Shown here in pieces: positions 44,929 through 56,852 of a DNA stretch of 64,000 nucleotides. The DNA comes from Aquila chrysaetos chrysaetos. Its lineage: Eukaryota > Chordata > Aves > Accipitriformes > Accipitridae. Numbering within the stretch: the stretch's first letter is position 1; each line of letters opens with the position of its first letter. Both the position numbers and the translations under genes were made by a program. Location: the NCBI RefSeq assembly GCF_900496995.4, contig NW_024470328.1, positions 1 to 64,000 on the forward strand. The letters are read 5' to 3'. The notes beneath the pieces are model-generated. The model saw only the letters and a program-made list of their open reading frames with translations, made no database searches and was not told where the DNA came from.

Positions 44929-45424
44929 ATCTCCCTTCACATGGGCTACTGTTCTTCCTGTTTGAGCCCTCTGATCCTCCTTGTTCCTTGGGCATTCCTT
45001 TTTCCAATGACCAAATTTCTTACACAAAGCACATTGATCCTTGCCGAGTCGGGGCAAGTCTCGTCTAGGCCCTCTTCCTCTTTCTTCCTGGATAACAGCC
45101 AGTAATTTCTTTTGCCCTTGCCTATATCCTTCCTCTCTGTTACTAAATACTCTCCATGCTTCATCCAATAATATTTCTAAATTCCTACCCGCTGTAGGGC
45201 ATAATTTCTGAATTTTGCGCCTTATATCCCTTGTAGATTGACCCAAAAACAGGGAGAATAATTGTTGTATTCCTACCTCTGACCCAGGATCTAGCGGTGT
45301 GCTGTGGCGCATTACATCCCTCAATTGATCCAGGAATTCAGATGGAGACTCGGAAGGACTCTGTTTGACTGCATATAAAGCTGACCAATTTATAGTTTTG
45401 GGGATTGCTTTCTCCGTTCCTTTT
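44926..45424 (-). pseudogene. gag: ERV2 gag, capsid C-terminus and nucleocapsid
   Basis: Continues gag across the nested LTR; the duplicated GCAAT is the only addition. The part includes capsid major-homology-like sequence (ESPSEFLDQLRD) and a charged helix, then one CCHC zinc knuckle (CALCKKFGHWKKEC), the arrangement of gammaretroviral nucleocapsid. It ends at TGA 44926-44928, in frame with protease. No damage is seen apart from the insertion. Confidence 0.88.
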
Positions 45425-45429
45425 GCAAT

Positions 45430-46575
45430 TGTATTGGTTTTGTGTGGCAAGGTTTTGGTAGCGGGGGGGGGATTACAGGGGTGGCTTCTGTAAGAAGCTG
45501 CTGGAAGCTTCCCCTATGTTCGAGAGAGAGAGCCAATACCAGCCGGCTCTAAGACGGACCCGCCGCCGGCCAAGGCCGAGCCAATCAGCGATAGTGGTAA
45601 CGCCTCTGTGATAACATTTTTAAGAAGGAAAAAAAGTTGGGACAGGCAGATTCGGCAGCCGAGAGAGGAGTGAGAACATGTAAGAGAAACAACCCTGCGG
45701 ACACCAAGGTCAGTGAAGAAGGAGGGGGAGGAGATGCTCCAGGCGCCGGAGCAGAGATTCCCCTGCAGCCCATGGTAAAGACCGTGGTGAGGCAGGCCGT
45801 CCCCCTGCAGTCCATGGAGGTCCACGGTGGAGCAGATATCCACCTGCAGCCCGTGGAGGACCCCACGCCGGAGCAGGTGGGTTCCCGAAGGAGGCTGTGA
45901 CCCCGTGGGAAGCCCGCGCTGGAGCAGGCTCCTGGCAGGACCTGCGGATCTGTGGAGAGAGGAGCCCACGGAGCAGGTTTTCTGGCAGGACTTGTGACCC
46001 CGTGGGGGACCCACGCTGGAGCAGAGTGCTCCTGAAGGACTGCGCACCGTGGAAAGGACCCATGCTGAAGCAGTTCGTGAAGAACTGCAGCCCGTGGGAA
46101 GGACCCACGTTGGAGAAGTTCGTGGAGGACTGTCTCCCGTGGGTGGGACCCCACGCTGGAGCAGGGGAAGAGTGTGATGAGTCCTCCCCCTGAGGAGGAT
46201 GAAGCGGCAGAAAATAACATGTGATGAACTGACTGTAAACCCCATCCCCATCCCCCTGTGCTGCTGGGGGGGTTGGTAGAGAATCTGTGAGTGAAATTGT
46301 GCCCGGGAAGAAGGGAGGGGTGGAGGGAAGGTGTTCTGAGATTTGGTTTTCTTTCTCATTACCCCGCTTTGGTTGATTTGTAATAAAGTGAGTTAATTTT
46401 CCCCAAGTTGAGTCTGTTTTGCCCGTGACGGTAAGTGGTGAGTGATCTCTCTCCTGTCCTTATCTCGACCCACAAGCTCTTTGTTATATTTTCTCTTCCC
46501 TGTCCAGCTGAGGAGGGGGAGTGATAGAGCGGCTTTGGTGGGCACCTGGCAACCAGCCAGGGTCAACCCATCACA
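45430..46575 (+). mobile_element. Solo ERVL/K-type LTR nested in ERV2 gag
   Basis: A 1146-bp element flanked by GCAAT on both sides (45425-45429 and 46576-46580). It begins TGTATTGGTTTTGTGTGGC and ends GGGTCAACCCATCACA, with AATAAA near 46382. Its middle (about 45760-46190) is a run of diverged short repeats of CACGCTGGAGCAG and CCCGTGGGA type. Inside the ERV2 gag it breaks the frame. Confidence 0.88.
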
Positions 46576-46580
46576 GCAAT

Positions 46581-47530
46581 CCAATCCTGATACCCCTGCA
46601 ATCTTTCCATATGTGCAGATCTATTAACATCCCACTTTGGGTCTTGGAGAGGGAAATATTCCTTAATGTCCCCTCCTGTAATCTTATAATGATCTTCAGC
46701 AGGTTCCCTGCTGTTTTTAAAATCAGCTGTTTCTCTGTCTCGGTCATATATTCCAATAATAGCTGTATATCCTTCCAGTCAGGGTTATGCTGTTTTACAA
46801 TAAATTGGAAATGTTTAGTTACACTTACCGGATCACTCCTATAATCTTTTGCAACCTTTTTCCATTCCGCTAGGTCAGCAGTAGAAAAGGGTACTTTGAT
46901 TAACATTGTCTCACCATCCGGCCCCACCGCCTCTCGGAGAGGTGCTTGTAAAGCTGTTGAGGTAGTTTTCTTCCTAGTATGGGAAAATACAGGGCTGTTC
47001 AGGGAGGTCGGAGTTCTATCCGAGTCTGCATCCTGTTCCTGTGATCGAGGGGGAGGCTTAAACAAGTCAGTTAGATCTTGTTCTGGTACCTGATGGATTT
47101 TATTTGCCTTAGTACGTCTTTGTCCAATACTACGTGCCGAACAACACCGCCTCAGTTTACCTCTAAGCTCCTTGTTGTTCTCTCGCTCAAGTGCAAGCAC
47201 CATGGGGTCCTGTGGGGGTACCATTCCACAGTCCCTTTGCCACTCCGGATGATTTCGGAGGGTGAAAAACATGTCTGCATACGAAACCTCATCCCATTTT
47301 CCTTCTCTCCTTAAAAACAGCATTAGTTGTAATAGAGTATTATAATCTATTGACCCATTAAGTGGCCACTTAGCATCACCTTCTAACTTATACAACGGCC
47401 ACCATTGATTGCAGTATTTAATAAGGCTCTTTTTATTTTCCGGACTTCCAGTCCCAACAATATCTTTCCAGGGGGCAATTACACAACCCAGAGGACTCTT
47501 CCTCAATATTCCCCCTTGATTGTTTCCCAT
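46581..47530 (-). pseudogene. gag: ERV2 gag, matrix to capsid N-terminus
   Basis: ATG at 47528-47530 encodes MGNNQ, a plausible myristoylation start. Matrix is followed by a basic and proline-rich linker and a capsid N-terminal domain (VPFSTADLAEWKKVAKDY, then LLLEYMTETEKQLI). The frame is open until the nested LTR at 46575 and continues at 45424. Before that insertion this gag was probably intact. Confidence 0.88.
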
Positions 47531-47689
47531 TTTATAACTTCTCCTTTTAATAAGCTTCCATGCAAATCATTTCTTACACCTCTTTATAGTTTTCTCCCAG
47601 TTTTCCTCCCACACATCCTGAATTTCCGGGGTTAAATTTTCCTTTCACACACCAATTTCACTATTTCAGCTACCTTTCCAACCACAAAC

Positions 47690-48263
47690 TGAGACAAGGG
47701 GAGTCAAAAGAATCTCAGTAGACATAATAAAGGGGGATGAAAGATGATGTTTAGCGCTTACATTGTTGAAATTAGCTGACATAGAGACAGTCCTTGATAA
47801 GAAGAGCTGGTCCTAAGAACCAGCCAATAAGGTAAAGACAGTTCCTGATAAGAAGCAGGAGCAGGCCCCAAGAGCCAGCTAAGACTGGTCTTGCGGCTTG
47901 GGTGAATACCAAGAAATCACTGAGCCTGCGCAAGAAGAAAGGTTACTACCGGTGACGAAGAGGAGTCATCTATCTTCATCTCTGCGACCACCAGACGACC
48001 ACCATAAAGTGGCACTGCGCAAGCGCAGTTGAGAGGAGACTATGGAAATGACCTCTCGGAGCTAATTTTAATATGAAGCGGGGACAGGTCATGCATATGT
48101 ATAGGCGTATTGTGAATATGTAACACTTGACTGTATAAACTTGAAAGTAACTGCTGAGTCGGGCGCGCACGACTTTGGTGGGACTACCCCCATGCTGCCC
48201 AGCGCTGAATAAACATACCTACTTTACAATCTCACTGATTGTGGAGTCCATTTCCGCACGTCA
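47690..48263 (+). mobile_element. Solo LTR, family A, in ERV2 leader
   Basis: 574 bp with the 4-bp duplication AAAC (47686-47689 and 48264-48267), in opposite orientation to ERV2. About 99% identical to 8566-9141. Confidence 0.92.
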
Positions 48264-48450
48264 AAACAATCTCCACTATATACGTAGCCCGTCCCCTCTT
48301 ATCCCAGGGAGTCCAAACCCGACACTCAGGGCATTCAATATCCCCTCCACAATCTATTTGCAACCTCTGTTTGCACCACACACATTCCAGGGCATATGAG
48401 GGCATGCACTCATTTCCTGGATGTAAAAGACACCATTCAAATACCCATAT

Positions 48451-48639
48451 TTATGCAATGCACCATACAGGGACTTTCTTATACCAACACCACAAAATGA
48501 TTAAGATAATCCAACTCAAAATTACAATTACAATGCTAACATATAAATTTAAGTTCCAAATTATCAGGGAATCACACTTTTGTTCGTCTCCGGCCGTACC
48601 CCTTGTGGAGTTACGAAACTGTGGATCAGAACTCCACAC
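48451..48639 (-). other. Leader frame with membrane-like segment
   Basis: A frame of about 62 codons between a stop near 48667 and its own stop at 48451. It has a polar N-terminal half with an NST site, then a strongly hydrophobic run (VSIVIVILSWIILIILWCW) and a short basic tail. There is no in-frame ATG; only GTG at 48639 or an upstream spliced start could be used. It could be a signal-anchor relic like the glycosylated-gag leader of murine leukaemia virus, or chance. Confidence 0.3.
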
Positions 48640-48838
48640 ATGCTCTGCAGCTAATCTGCGTCTCTTTTACTCAAACATTCAATTCACATTTTTAGACATT
48701 TACATATTAACAAGCATATATACACATATAAATCTCAACATAACATTTCCACATACTCACACAAAATCTTTAACATTAAATTTCCAAACATTCACATCAT
48801 ACAATCATCGCTCCAGTTGACAACCTTTCAGCAGCTGC

Positions 48839-48918
48839 AAAAATGTACCAAGTGCAATTGCAAGGGGGTCCACTTACCCCAAAAATGTACCAAGTGCAAT
48901 TGCGAGGGGGTGCGCTTA
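48839..48918 (-). repeat. Tandem 39-bp repeat with donor-like sites
   Basis: Two copies of a unit containing ATGTACCAAGTGCAATTGC and ending CTTACCC on the plus strand. On the minus strand each copy supplies a GGGTAAG(T/C)G splice-donor-like sequence upstream of gag, where a retroviral major donor would be. Confidence 0.6.
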
Positions 48919-49313
48919 CCCTTCTCCTGCCTCTTATATACCAGTCATCTACAGGTCCGTCCTGGCTCCCGATACCGGGATGCAGCGGTCACCCCAGATT
49001 TGCTCGATCTACCCCCAAGATGGCTAGCGGCTGCTCTATCGGTCAGCAAATCCCCCTTGTTACCATACAGGGTACCCTCCTCCTATACGGGGACTACGCT
49101 GCACGCCAGATGTCTCTGCGCGATTTACCAGCTGCCCCGGCCTGTACCTTTACAGGCTCCCTCTGTGACACGTACCGTTTGGTCCGCAGCTTCAGGAGGT
49201 CATTGTCCGGTCCCGCGGTGAGCGGCTGGCAGTGGAGGCTCCTCCGAGGAAAGTGCTCGGGGCGCGTCGAGGGGCTTCCGCTCCGCAGTCGGTCCCGCAG
49301 CCGAGCAGAGAGT

Positions 49314-49331
49314 CTCCTGCCTGGCTCACCA
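49314..49331 (-). other. ERV2 primer binding site, tRNA-Arg-like
   Basis: TGGTGAGCCAGGCAGGAG on the minus strand, three bases after the LTR. From memory of the vertebrate tRNA-Arg(ACG) 3' end it differs at two of 18 positions and fits no other common primer tRNA as well. Confidence 0.55.
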
Positions 49332-49334
49332 AAC

Positions 49335-50884
49335 CGACGTGCGGAAACGGACTCCACAATCAGTGAGATTGTAAAGTAGGTATGTTTATTCAGCGCTGGG
49401 CAGCATGGGGGGTAGTCCCACCAAAGTCGTGCGCACCTGATGCGGCAGTTCGCTTCAAATTTATACAGTCAAGTGTTACATATACATGAAGTTTCGCAAT
49501 ACGCCTATACATAGGCATGATCTATCCCCGCTTCATATTAAAATTAGTTCCAAAAGTCACAAGGCCGGTCTTGGCTGGTTTTTGGGGTGGACTGCTGCTT
49601 CTTATCAGGGACTATCTCCTGCCCCAGCCAGCCTCAACAATGCAAACATTAAGCATCACTTCTCATCCTCTTGGGCCAACAATGCAAACGTTAAGCACCA
49701 CTTATCCTCTTGGGCCACGTCTACCTCTACTGAAATTTCTTTAACTTCATTATAAGCTAGATAATTATTTAACAGTTCTTATCTACATCCATATATCTAC
49801 TATATATACTGTGAAAAATGATCATGTCCAAAACAGGATTCTAATTAAAGTTTACAATTTTTTACATGAATAGAGGCAAGCAAACAGCGCTGGGTGCACT
49901 GGGAGCCTCTGCTCTACCAAGGCACACACCGTCAGGTCTAATTGTGCAGGTTAAGTACAGGTTCTACATACATATTCACTAGATTCCTGAGAAATGTGTA
50001 TACATATTCATTAGTTTTCCGGGAAACTATTAGCATATGCAAATGTCCTTTACGCAGGCGCATTGAAGGTCTCTGGTGGTCTTCAGGAGTCCTCTGGTGG
50101 CCTTCCATAGTCTTCCTCACTTGTCCGCTATTTGACCCTCCTCAGGTGATTCTGCGCAGTATGGTCCTTTACATGTTTTGATACTTTAGTGCTTGTTAGT
50201 GTTCTTATTATCTAAGTTCTCATTAGTGGTATAGAACCATATGGGTAGTTTAAGCTAAATTATCTACAAGGATGGGAACAAAGGCAGGAGTTCTTATCTT
50301 ATCTGGCCTTATCTATTCAAGCAAGGCCTCTATTTGTGCCTTCTTAACAAGATCGTAAATTCATCGAACACTTAATTAAGTCTTGTGATCACTCTTGGTT
50401 CCTTCTTGCTCATCATTCCCAAGCACCAGTCTCTGACAAGCTTAATCCTTGACAAACACCAGTCCTTGGTATGTAAAGTTACAGAGAGACAATCATTAAG
50501 CAATAAGCAGTTTGTTCTCTAGATCAATCCCCCCCCCCTTTTTTTTCTTTAAACCTTTGCAAATTCTTTTGCAACTATAGGATTCCACTACTTCCGAGAG
50601 ACCATGTAAAGTATTTTTCGATTTCTACTTGATGTCTGATTTTATTTCGTTTCCAACTTTCGTAATTTCCTATTGTTATATGGCTTTTGCAGGAAGCAAG
50701 AACTATATACATGCTCTCCTACTTCCCTTAGGCCTATGGTTATACAAGATCAAGCAAAACGGTTAAAAATTACGTATGCAGAGAGAGTCACATTTCACCA
50801 TGCGGCCCTAGTATTGTTTTATATTGACACGAATCAGGTGAATATATTTCACATCTACTAAGGTTCCTTTGGCTCCCCATTTCA
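49335..50884 (-). repeat. ERV2 5' LTR (family C), split by LTR B
   Basis: Two parts, 49335-49809 and about 50854-50884, separated by a solo family B LTR. It matches the 3' LTR closely but carries an extra copy of a ~40-bp U3 unit (49635-49676 and 49677-49715) and has C in place of T at its right-hand terminal CA/TG end. Confidence 0.88.
49810..50853 (-). mobile_element. Solo LTR, family B, inside the ERV2 5' LTR
   Basis: 1044 bp, the inverted counterpart of both ERV1 LTRs. Flanks TATAC and TCTAC form a 5-bp duplication with one mismatch. The target was the ERV2 LTR sequence TATATCTACTAAGG. Confidence 0.9.
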
Positions 50885-50949
50885 GGTCAGCCTTTGTGAG
50901 TGAGGGTCAGAGGAGGGGCCAGTAAAGGTGACATTGTGGTGGGAGTTGA

Positions 50950-51730
50950 GGAACCCACAGTCAGGGTGAGGAAGTGGGCACTGTCTTTTCTAAGCACCCC
51001 AAGGAAGTCTCTGGATGTAGAAGCCTGGGCCTCACTGGGGACTTGAACGACCCTGGCATTTTCTGGAAGGGGAACACGGCAGCATGCAAACCATCCAGGC
51101 CGTTTCTGGAGTGTCTTGGGAGAAGATCTTCACACAGCTGCCAGATGGGCCAACAAGGGTAATGCAAACCCAGATCTGATACTTGCCAGCAAGGCAGAGC
51201 TGGCCAGGGAACTGAAGGTCAGTGTAAGCCTCTTCTGTCATGAAAATGAAATAGTGAAGTCCCAGCTCCTGAGGGAAGTGAGGAAGGAAAATAGAAGACT
51301 GTAGATGCTGGACATGAAAGGACTACACTTTGGCCTATTCTGGGGAGTTTTGGTGGGGTCTCATGGTTATTCAGCATTGAAGGGCAGCAGAGCTTCATAC
51401 AGTGCTCTTCAAAGACAGCATCCTCCAAGCACGGAAATGACCTCTATCAAAACTGAGTTGAAACTTGAAAATAAGTTCAAGGCCACCATAACGAGCTGTT
51501 ACTGCTTCAGGGACAGTTAAAGAAAAAGCAAAGACAATATGTGATCACTGCTAATGAGTAGGTATAGGTAGATCTGACATTTTTTGTGTGCTCTTTGACT
51601 CAGTTATCACCAGCAAGGTCTCCCAGGCCTTGGTGCCTCAAGGCAGGACTCTAGAGGAAACCAAGCAATGGTGGGTAGGAATCAAATCAGGGGCTACTTG
51701 GGCAAACTCAAATGCTACCAGTCAAAAGGG
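50950..51730 (+). mobile_element. CR1 LINE ORF2 endonuclease fragment
   Basis: The plus strand encodes GDLNDPGIFWKGNTAACK, then PDLILASKAELARELKVS and LHFGLFWG, the C-terminal part of the CR1 endonuclease and the linker to RT. Frame breaks are frequent after 51304. Confidence 0.75.
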
Positions 51731-51737
51731 ACCAAAA

Positions 51738-53930
51738 GTATAAATGTGTATTTACATAGAGGGAGAGAAAGTTTCATCAGCTTGCTAATCCATGTGCCTG
51801 GCCTATGAAAAAAAAAAAGAAGGATACTTTACAGACCAGCATTAAAGTTCTGGAAATGAAGACTTCTTACACATTTATTACACTGAGGTCTTTTCTGTAT
51901 ATGTTTCAAATTCTACCTAACATCTTCTTCCAGGGGTTGATGCAGTTGCCCATATAGAGATGGCCACAGCCTCCAAGATTCCCAGGGGTATCTGAAGACC
52001 CCCACATGGCACTGGGAAATGAGACCCAAGGCTGTCAGGAACCTTTCTGGAGCAGGAGCTGGTGGACAGGCAGGGTAGGCCAAAGCATCTCAGATGACAC
52101 AACTGATTTTTCTCCCTTGAGTAGAAATGCAAACCTGGAGAATTGCACTCAACATGTCCAGTGCTGGAGAAGAATGAGAAATGAGTGGGCCTAGATGCTG
52201 CAGAGTCTACTTGAAGATGTTCCTGTAACCCAGATATGTTGGGTTTAGTGCAGATTTGGCTCTTCAAAAGAGAGCATTTCATTCACTTTGTCTCTTTGCT
52301 TCCTTCTGTGAACGGAGGCAGCTGCTGACTTCAGCGTGTGACTCACTGTGAGTGAATATGGACAAACAGAGCCTGGGCCAGGGAGGTCTTCTGGGGTTCT
52401 TGGGATTTGTGCTTGACACAAAAATGCGTTTTCTATTGCTCTAAGACAATCCACCATGGAAAGTGGACTTCAGAGGAGGTAAGGTGGACTTAATATACAG
52501 CTGAGGAGGGTGGTTTATTTCTTATTGAACCATACCTTCCTTTGGTTTTGTTTTTTGGCAATTAAGAAACATCGTTCTGTGTCTCTGTGCAGCTTGTTCT
52601 CCAAATGAAGAAGGTGGCAACTGGTGTCAAAGGACTGAAACATGCAGCAACTGACTGCAGTGGAGAAAGCTGAGAATTGAACAAAGGTGCTTTAAGTTCC
52701 ACATGGCTGGTGAGAGAAGCGGTGGGGTTGGAGGCAGGGCCAAAGACTGCCCATAGAGTGTCTGACATACAGGGTCTTGGCTTCTCTGCATATTCAGAGT
52801 CCATTAGGCGATGCTGAGGGTCAGTATCAGTTGGAGTTTGCTGGTATCCCTTAATGTGTAAGCAGAAAAATAAGAAGTGGAAAAAGACAGAATTGTTTCT
52901 TACTGATACTTGGTATTGGAAACTTTTCACTTCGACTGCACTCCAGAAACCTCTCACACTAACCACTGAGAACTGAGGAAGGAAGGAAAGTTAGGCCTGA
53001 GGCTTGGCTTGTTAGGGCATTTGGCATGTTCATGAGCCCTCTGGTGCCAAGTTCCTGAACTGCAGATACTGAAAGATTTCACTGGCCTCTGGAGAAGCAC
53101 AAGTCAGCAGCACATCTCCAAGTTTCTGAAGGTGTTATTTAGTCCCACAGAGGGCCATAGTTGAAGCGATCACGGAAGGAATGAGATGACAAGGTGACTG
53201 TCCCTGGGGGCTGGTGAAGCAGGGATGCAGAGGCACTGGTTACAGGTTGAAAATCAACCCTGCAGGCAGCTGTGAATGGCCTGGATGAGTTTCATCAAGC
53301 AGGATGTTCAAGCGCTGACCCCCATACCCTAGGAATGAGGATCCTTTCCCTTATGGCATGCTCAGGACTCTTCCAGGGAGCAGTGAGATGTGGGGGTGTG
53401 TGATGATGCCGAGTGCAGGACATCAATAGGACTCCTCCCAGGCTCTGTGGAAGGTGGGTGAGGAGGCAGCAAAGCACTGGGGTTGTAAGGAACTGGTGTC
53501 CTCTCGGGCTGCAGTGGAAAAGACAGCAGCCATAGGCAAAAGGATAAGGCTTTCAGTTCTGCTGGAGGATTCCCTCACCCCACAAAGGACCCATCCCCAG
53601 CACAGCCTGTCCTACACTGTTCTATGCCTGTGCCTCTTTCTCTGTAGATTTTAACCATCACCCCTGCTTCCTCACCTCACTCTGTCCCCATGATGTCCCT
53701 AGCTTTACAGATAACTTTCTGCCCTCACTGACTATTTCTTCAAACACAAAGCTGTGGTTTTCTGAGGTTTTGCCAAAGGCTGTGCATTCTCGATAACCTG
53801 TGCAGCTTCTCCAAAGCCCTGCTAATGCTCCTCAATCAGCCAAGATGTCCCAGCCCCCAGGCTCACTTGAATCCTCTATTTATCTCCACATCCCAGCAGT
53901 AAACTGCACATCTTTTCTTCTGCTGCCTCA
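51738..53930 (+). repeat. Low-copy unit, copy 2
   Basis: Matches copy 1 at 38756-40960 along its length. Frames on both strands differ between copies, so no conserved protein is supported. Confidence 0.75.
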
Positions 53931-56517
53931 AATTACAAACTCAACCTATTTCACTTCAGTGTGATACCCCCCACTATTCCAGGTCTTCTTCCTGCCTTTA
54001 ATGCACTTACTGCTACACCTACACAGCTCTTTCCCTGCATGCCCTTGTGTCTCACAAATCCTTCTGCTTCCCTTGCACTCATGGGACCTTAGTCTGGGAT
54101 GTTTGTACACCCTCCAGACTGATGGACTTTTTCCTAAGGTCCATCCAAGTGTGGGGAGTGAAGGAAGAAAAGAGATCGAGGTCAGCTTATGGGGTATTAC
54201 TAGGCACATTCACCCCCAGCAGTGGGCATTGCCCTTCTGCCAGGCTGAGCCATACACATCAGATGGAAAAGTCTCTATCATCACCCCTGTTTGCACAGGA
54301 AGGGGCTTCCTTCCTGCATCTTCCCAGGACAATCCTCCTCTTCTTCCTCCTCCACACACAGGTATCAACTCATTCCATTTCTGGGCTCAGACATGATTGT
54401 AAGGATTTCCTAAAGCCATCTGCCATCCCCTTGTTTCTCCCTGACATCCCTTGACCCATGGATCCCTTCCCTCAGTAGGTGGAAAGAAGATCCCTGCCTG
54501 TCACTCACTGGGTATCCTGACTAATAATAAGACCAACAGAGGTGACATGTAGATGTAACTTTCTCTCTGAGAGCAGAATTACACTTCTGGAAAGAACTGT
54601 CTCTCCCCAGCTGAGGGAGGGAACACCAGTGATTGCTTCAGGCTGTTTCCCAGCAGGTTCCCCTGGAGCCCCAGGGACACCTGGAGGGAGCCCAGAGCGG
54701 GCAGAGAAAGTGCTGCCTTGGGCTGGTCCTCTGCTGCTGAGCTGGGCTGGGCTCCTGGGCTGGAGGGAGCTTGTGGCAAGCAGGCAGCACTGCAGAGAGA
54801 CAGCTCTGCCCAGGAGCAGTTCCTCTGCAAAGCGCAGCAGGGCTGAGGGCACTGCCTGCAGGCACCAAGGGGAGAGGAGGGAAGGGAGAGGGAGGTTAAG
54901 GGCAGTCTGGGGTGGGAGGAGAGAAGAGAGCTGTCCTGGAGAAAAATCTTGACAGCCCTTCACAGGGTAAGTCTCTGGCTGCAGGGCAATGCAGGGGCAG
55001 TTCCTGGAATGACCTCCTAAAGCTGGCACATCCCACAGCCTATGGGATCTGTCAGAGGGACTCTCACAGTTTCTGCAGTGTAGAGAAAAGGGACGTGCTT
55101 TGGAGCACAGCTTCCCTGCTGCACCCTCAGAGGGACAGGGCATGTCAGCTGCCTTCCCCTGGGGGTGGCTGCAGAGTGTGAAGGTGGGTGTGCAGCCACG
55201 GGTGCCCAGGGCTGTCCTTCAGAGCAGGGTCCCTGCACCCCAGGGGGCTGTGTGCTGGGGCAGGGGCTCTGCCACCGGTCAGGGTAAGTACTCAGCCTGC
55301 CTGGGGAACTGTAACAGCAGAGTGGGGAGAAGCTGTGGGTGGAAGAAGCAATCCCCAGCAGGGCAGGGTCCTTCTGCTGACAAGAGGGTGCTGTGTGGGT
55401 CAGGACAGCTCACAGCTCCAGATCACCCCCAGGACATTTCCAAGGGCACTTCTCAAGGGGAAGGTCGAAGCAGGGTTTACTCTAAAGTTAAGGAGCTTTC
55501 CTGAGTCTGTGTTTTCTGTTTCCTAGTTTTGGGGAATATGGGGGGAGAAAAGCAGAAGGAGCTGTCATGCTTGAACAAGTCCCTGAGACTCCTGAGCTGT
55601 AACTTGGAGTGATCAGTAATCCTGATAGGAGCCTCCTGAAGTAGAGCACAGGGACTGAGAACAACTGCCTGGCTGTGCTGGTGCCTGGGAGGTGGCATGC
55701 ACAGCTGGGTAAGGGTAACTCTTTGCTGAGACTGCAGCTGCCTCTCCCCTTGCCTCTCTGAGCCAGACCATCACTGCATTTTTCCTTGTTTCCCCACTTG
55801 TCTGTGTTATTGCTATTGTTATCTTGTTCTTGCTGTCAGGCTCTCTGGGGATGGGAGTTTTAGCTGCAGAGTCACACACTGATCTTGTGGGTCCTCCCAT
55901 GCAGCTGTGTCCATGGGAAGAAGGTTACAGGTGTCCAAGCCTTCCTCCAAGCTGTGGGGCTGTGGGCAATGCAGCCTGTGTCATTCCCTGGCAAATGAGC
56001 TGACTCTCCCTTCCTGAGATACCATCATCAGGACACTTGGCTACCTCCTTGGGGTGACCTTCCAAGCTGTGAGCTGCCCTCCAGGATGCAGGTCTGTCCC
56101 ATAGCATCTTGGTGTTTCTGAATGCCCCATGGAGAAGCACAGAGACACCATGACTGAGGAAATGCTGTTGGGCTTGTGAAATGAACCATGTCTGTCCATG
56201 GCAACAGGTGGGGTACGGAGACCTTGAGAAAGGGGCAGACACTTGGTGTTGGACAGTGGGTCTCTCTGCTTTCAGATGTGCCTGTAGTCTTCTCAGGTTA
56301 ACATGGGTTTGTGATTACCCTCCATCTCAGAAAGGTGCAAGCTACCAGGGTAGTGGGAACAAGAGACTAACAGACCAGGTCCCCTCTCTCTGCACTAAGC
56401 CACAGTCAATCGTCTTCCCTCGCAGGACACACTTTGATTTCTCTGAGTGAGGCAGAAATGATGAGGGTTTCTGAAATCCAAGATAATTAGAAGGTGAGAT
56501 AGGGGAGAGCTCTAACA
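53931..56517. other. No gene seen upstream of the receptor
   Basis: GC-rich sequence without a supportable frame. Donor-like GGGTAAGT motifs lie near 54965 and 55283; such sites could belong to untranslated exons of an olfactory receptor, but nothing confirms it. Confidence 0.45.
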
Positions 56518-56542
56518 CCCCCCTCCCCCCCCCCCCCCCCCA
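56518..56542. repeat. Poly-C tract
   Basis: A run of about 24 bases that is almost all C, broken by one T. Confidence 0.9.
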
Positions 56543-56852
56543 AGCACTCTTTTGATTGTGGTTTCTTATCCCTGGGAGTGCAGATGCTGACAAGCACTTT
56601 CACATTAGGAGCAGTTTCATCTCACCAATTCAAACACCAGGACTGACCCTCTGACCGACACCATTCCAAGAAACTAACTGCTACAGAGCAGGGCTGACTC
56701 CTTGGCAGCCAGTGGGCAGAGGTCCTGCTCCTCACAGCACACTCAGCCAGAACTCCATCCACAGAGCTGAACAGAGATCTCGCTGAAATGAAAAAACATG
56801 GTGAACGTGTATTATAAGAAATGGCTTTGATTTTGGTCAGAGAATAATGCCC

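Larger units (their letters stand above)
47531..49313 (-). other. ERV2 leader (long)
   Basis: Without the nested LTR the leader is about 1.2 kb, longer than the ~0.6 kb usual for gammaretroviruses. It contains two splice-donor-like sites in a tandem repeat and a frame at 48451-48639 with a membrane-like segment. A packaging signal is expected here but was not folded. Confidence 0.6.
40961..50884 (-). mobile_element. ERV2: defective class I (gamma-like) provirus
   Basis: Reading from the right, the order is 5' LTR, tRNA-Arg-like primer site, long leader, gag, pro-pol, env, polypurine tract, 3' LTR. Class I features are the single CCHC knuckle, gag and pol in one frame through a stop codon, RT YVDD, CXXC in the surface subunit and CX6CC in the transmembrane subunit. 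Damage includes two nonsense codons in pol, loss of most RNase H and integrase, and breaks in env. Three solo LTRs are nested in it, at 45430-46575, 47690-48263 and 49810-50853. No target-site duplication is seen: the left flank is TCTCTCTG and the right flank GGTCAGCC. Confidence 0.92.
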
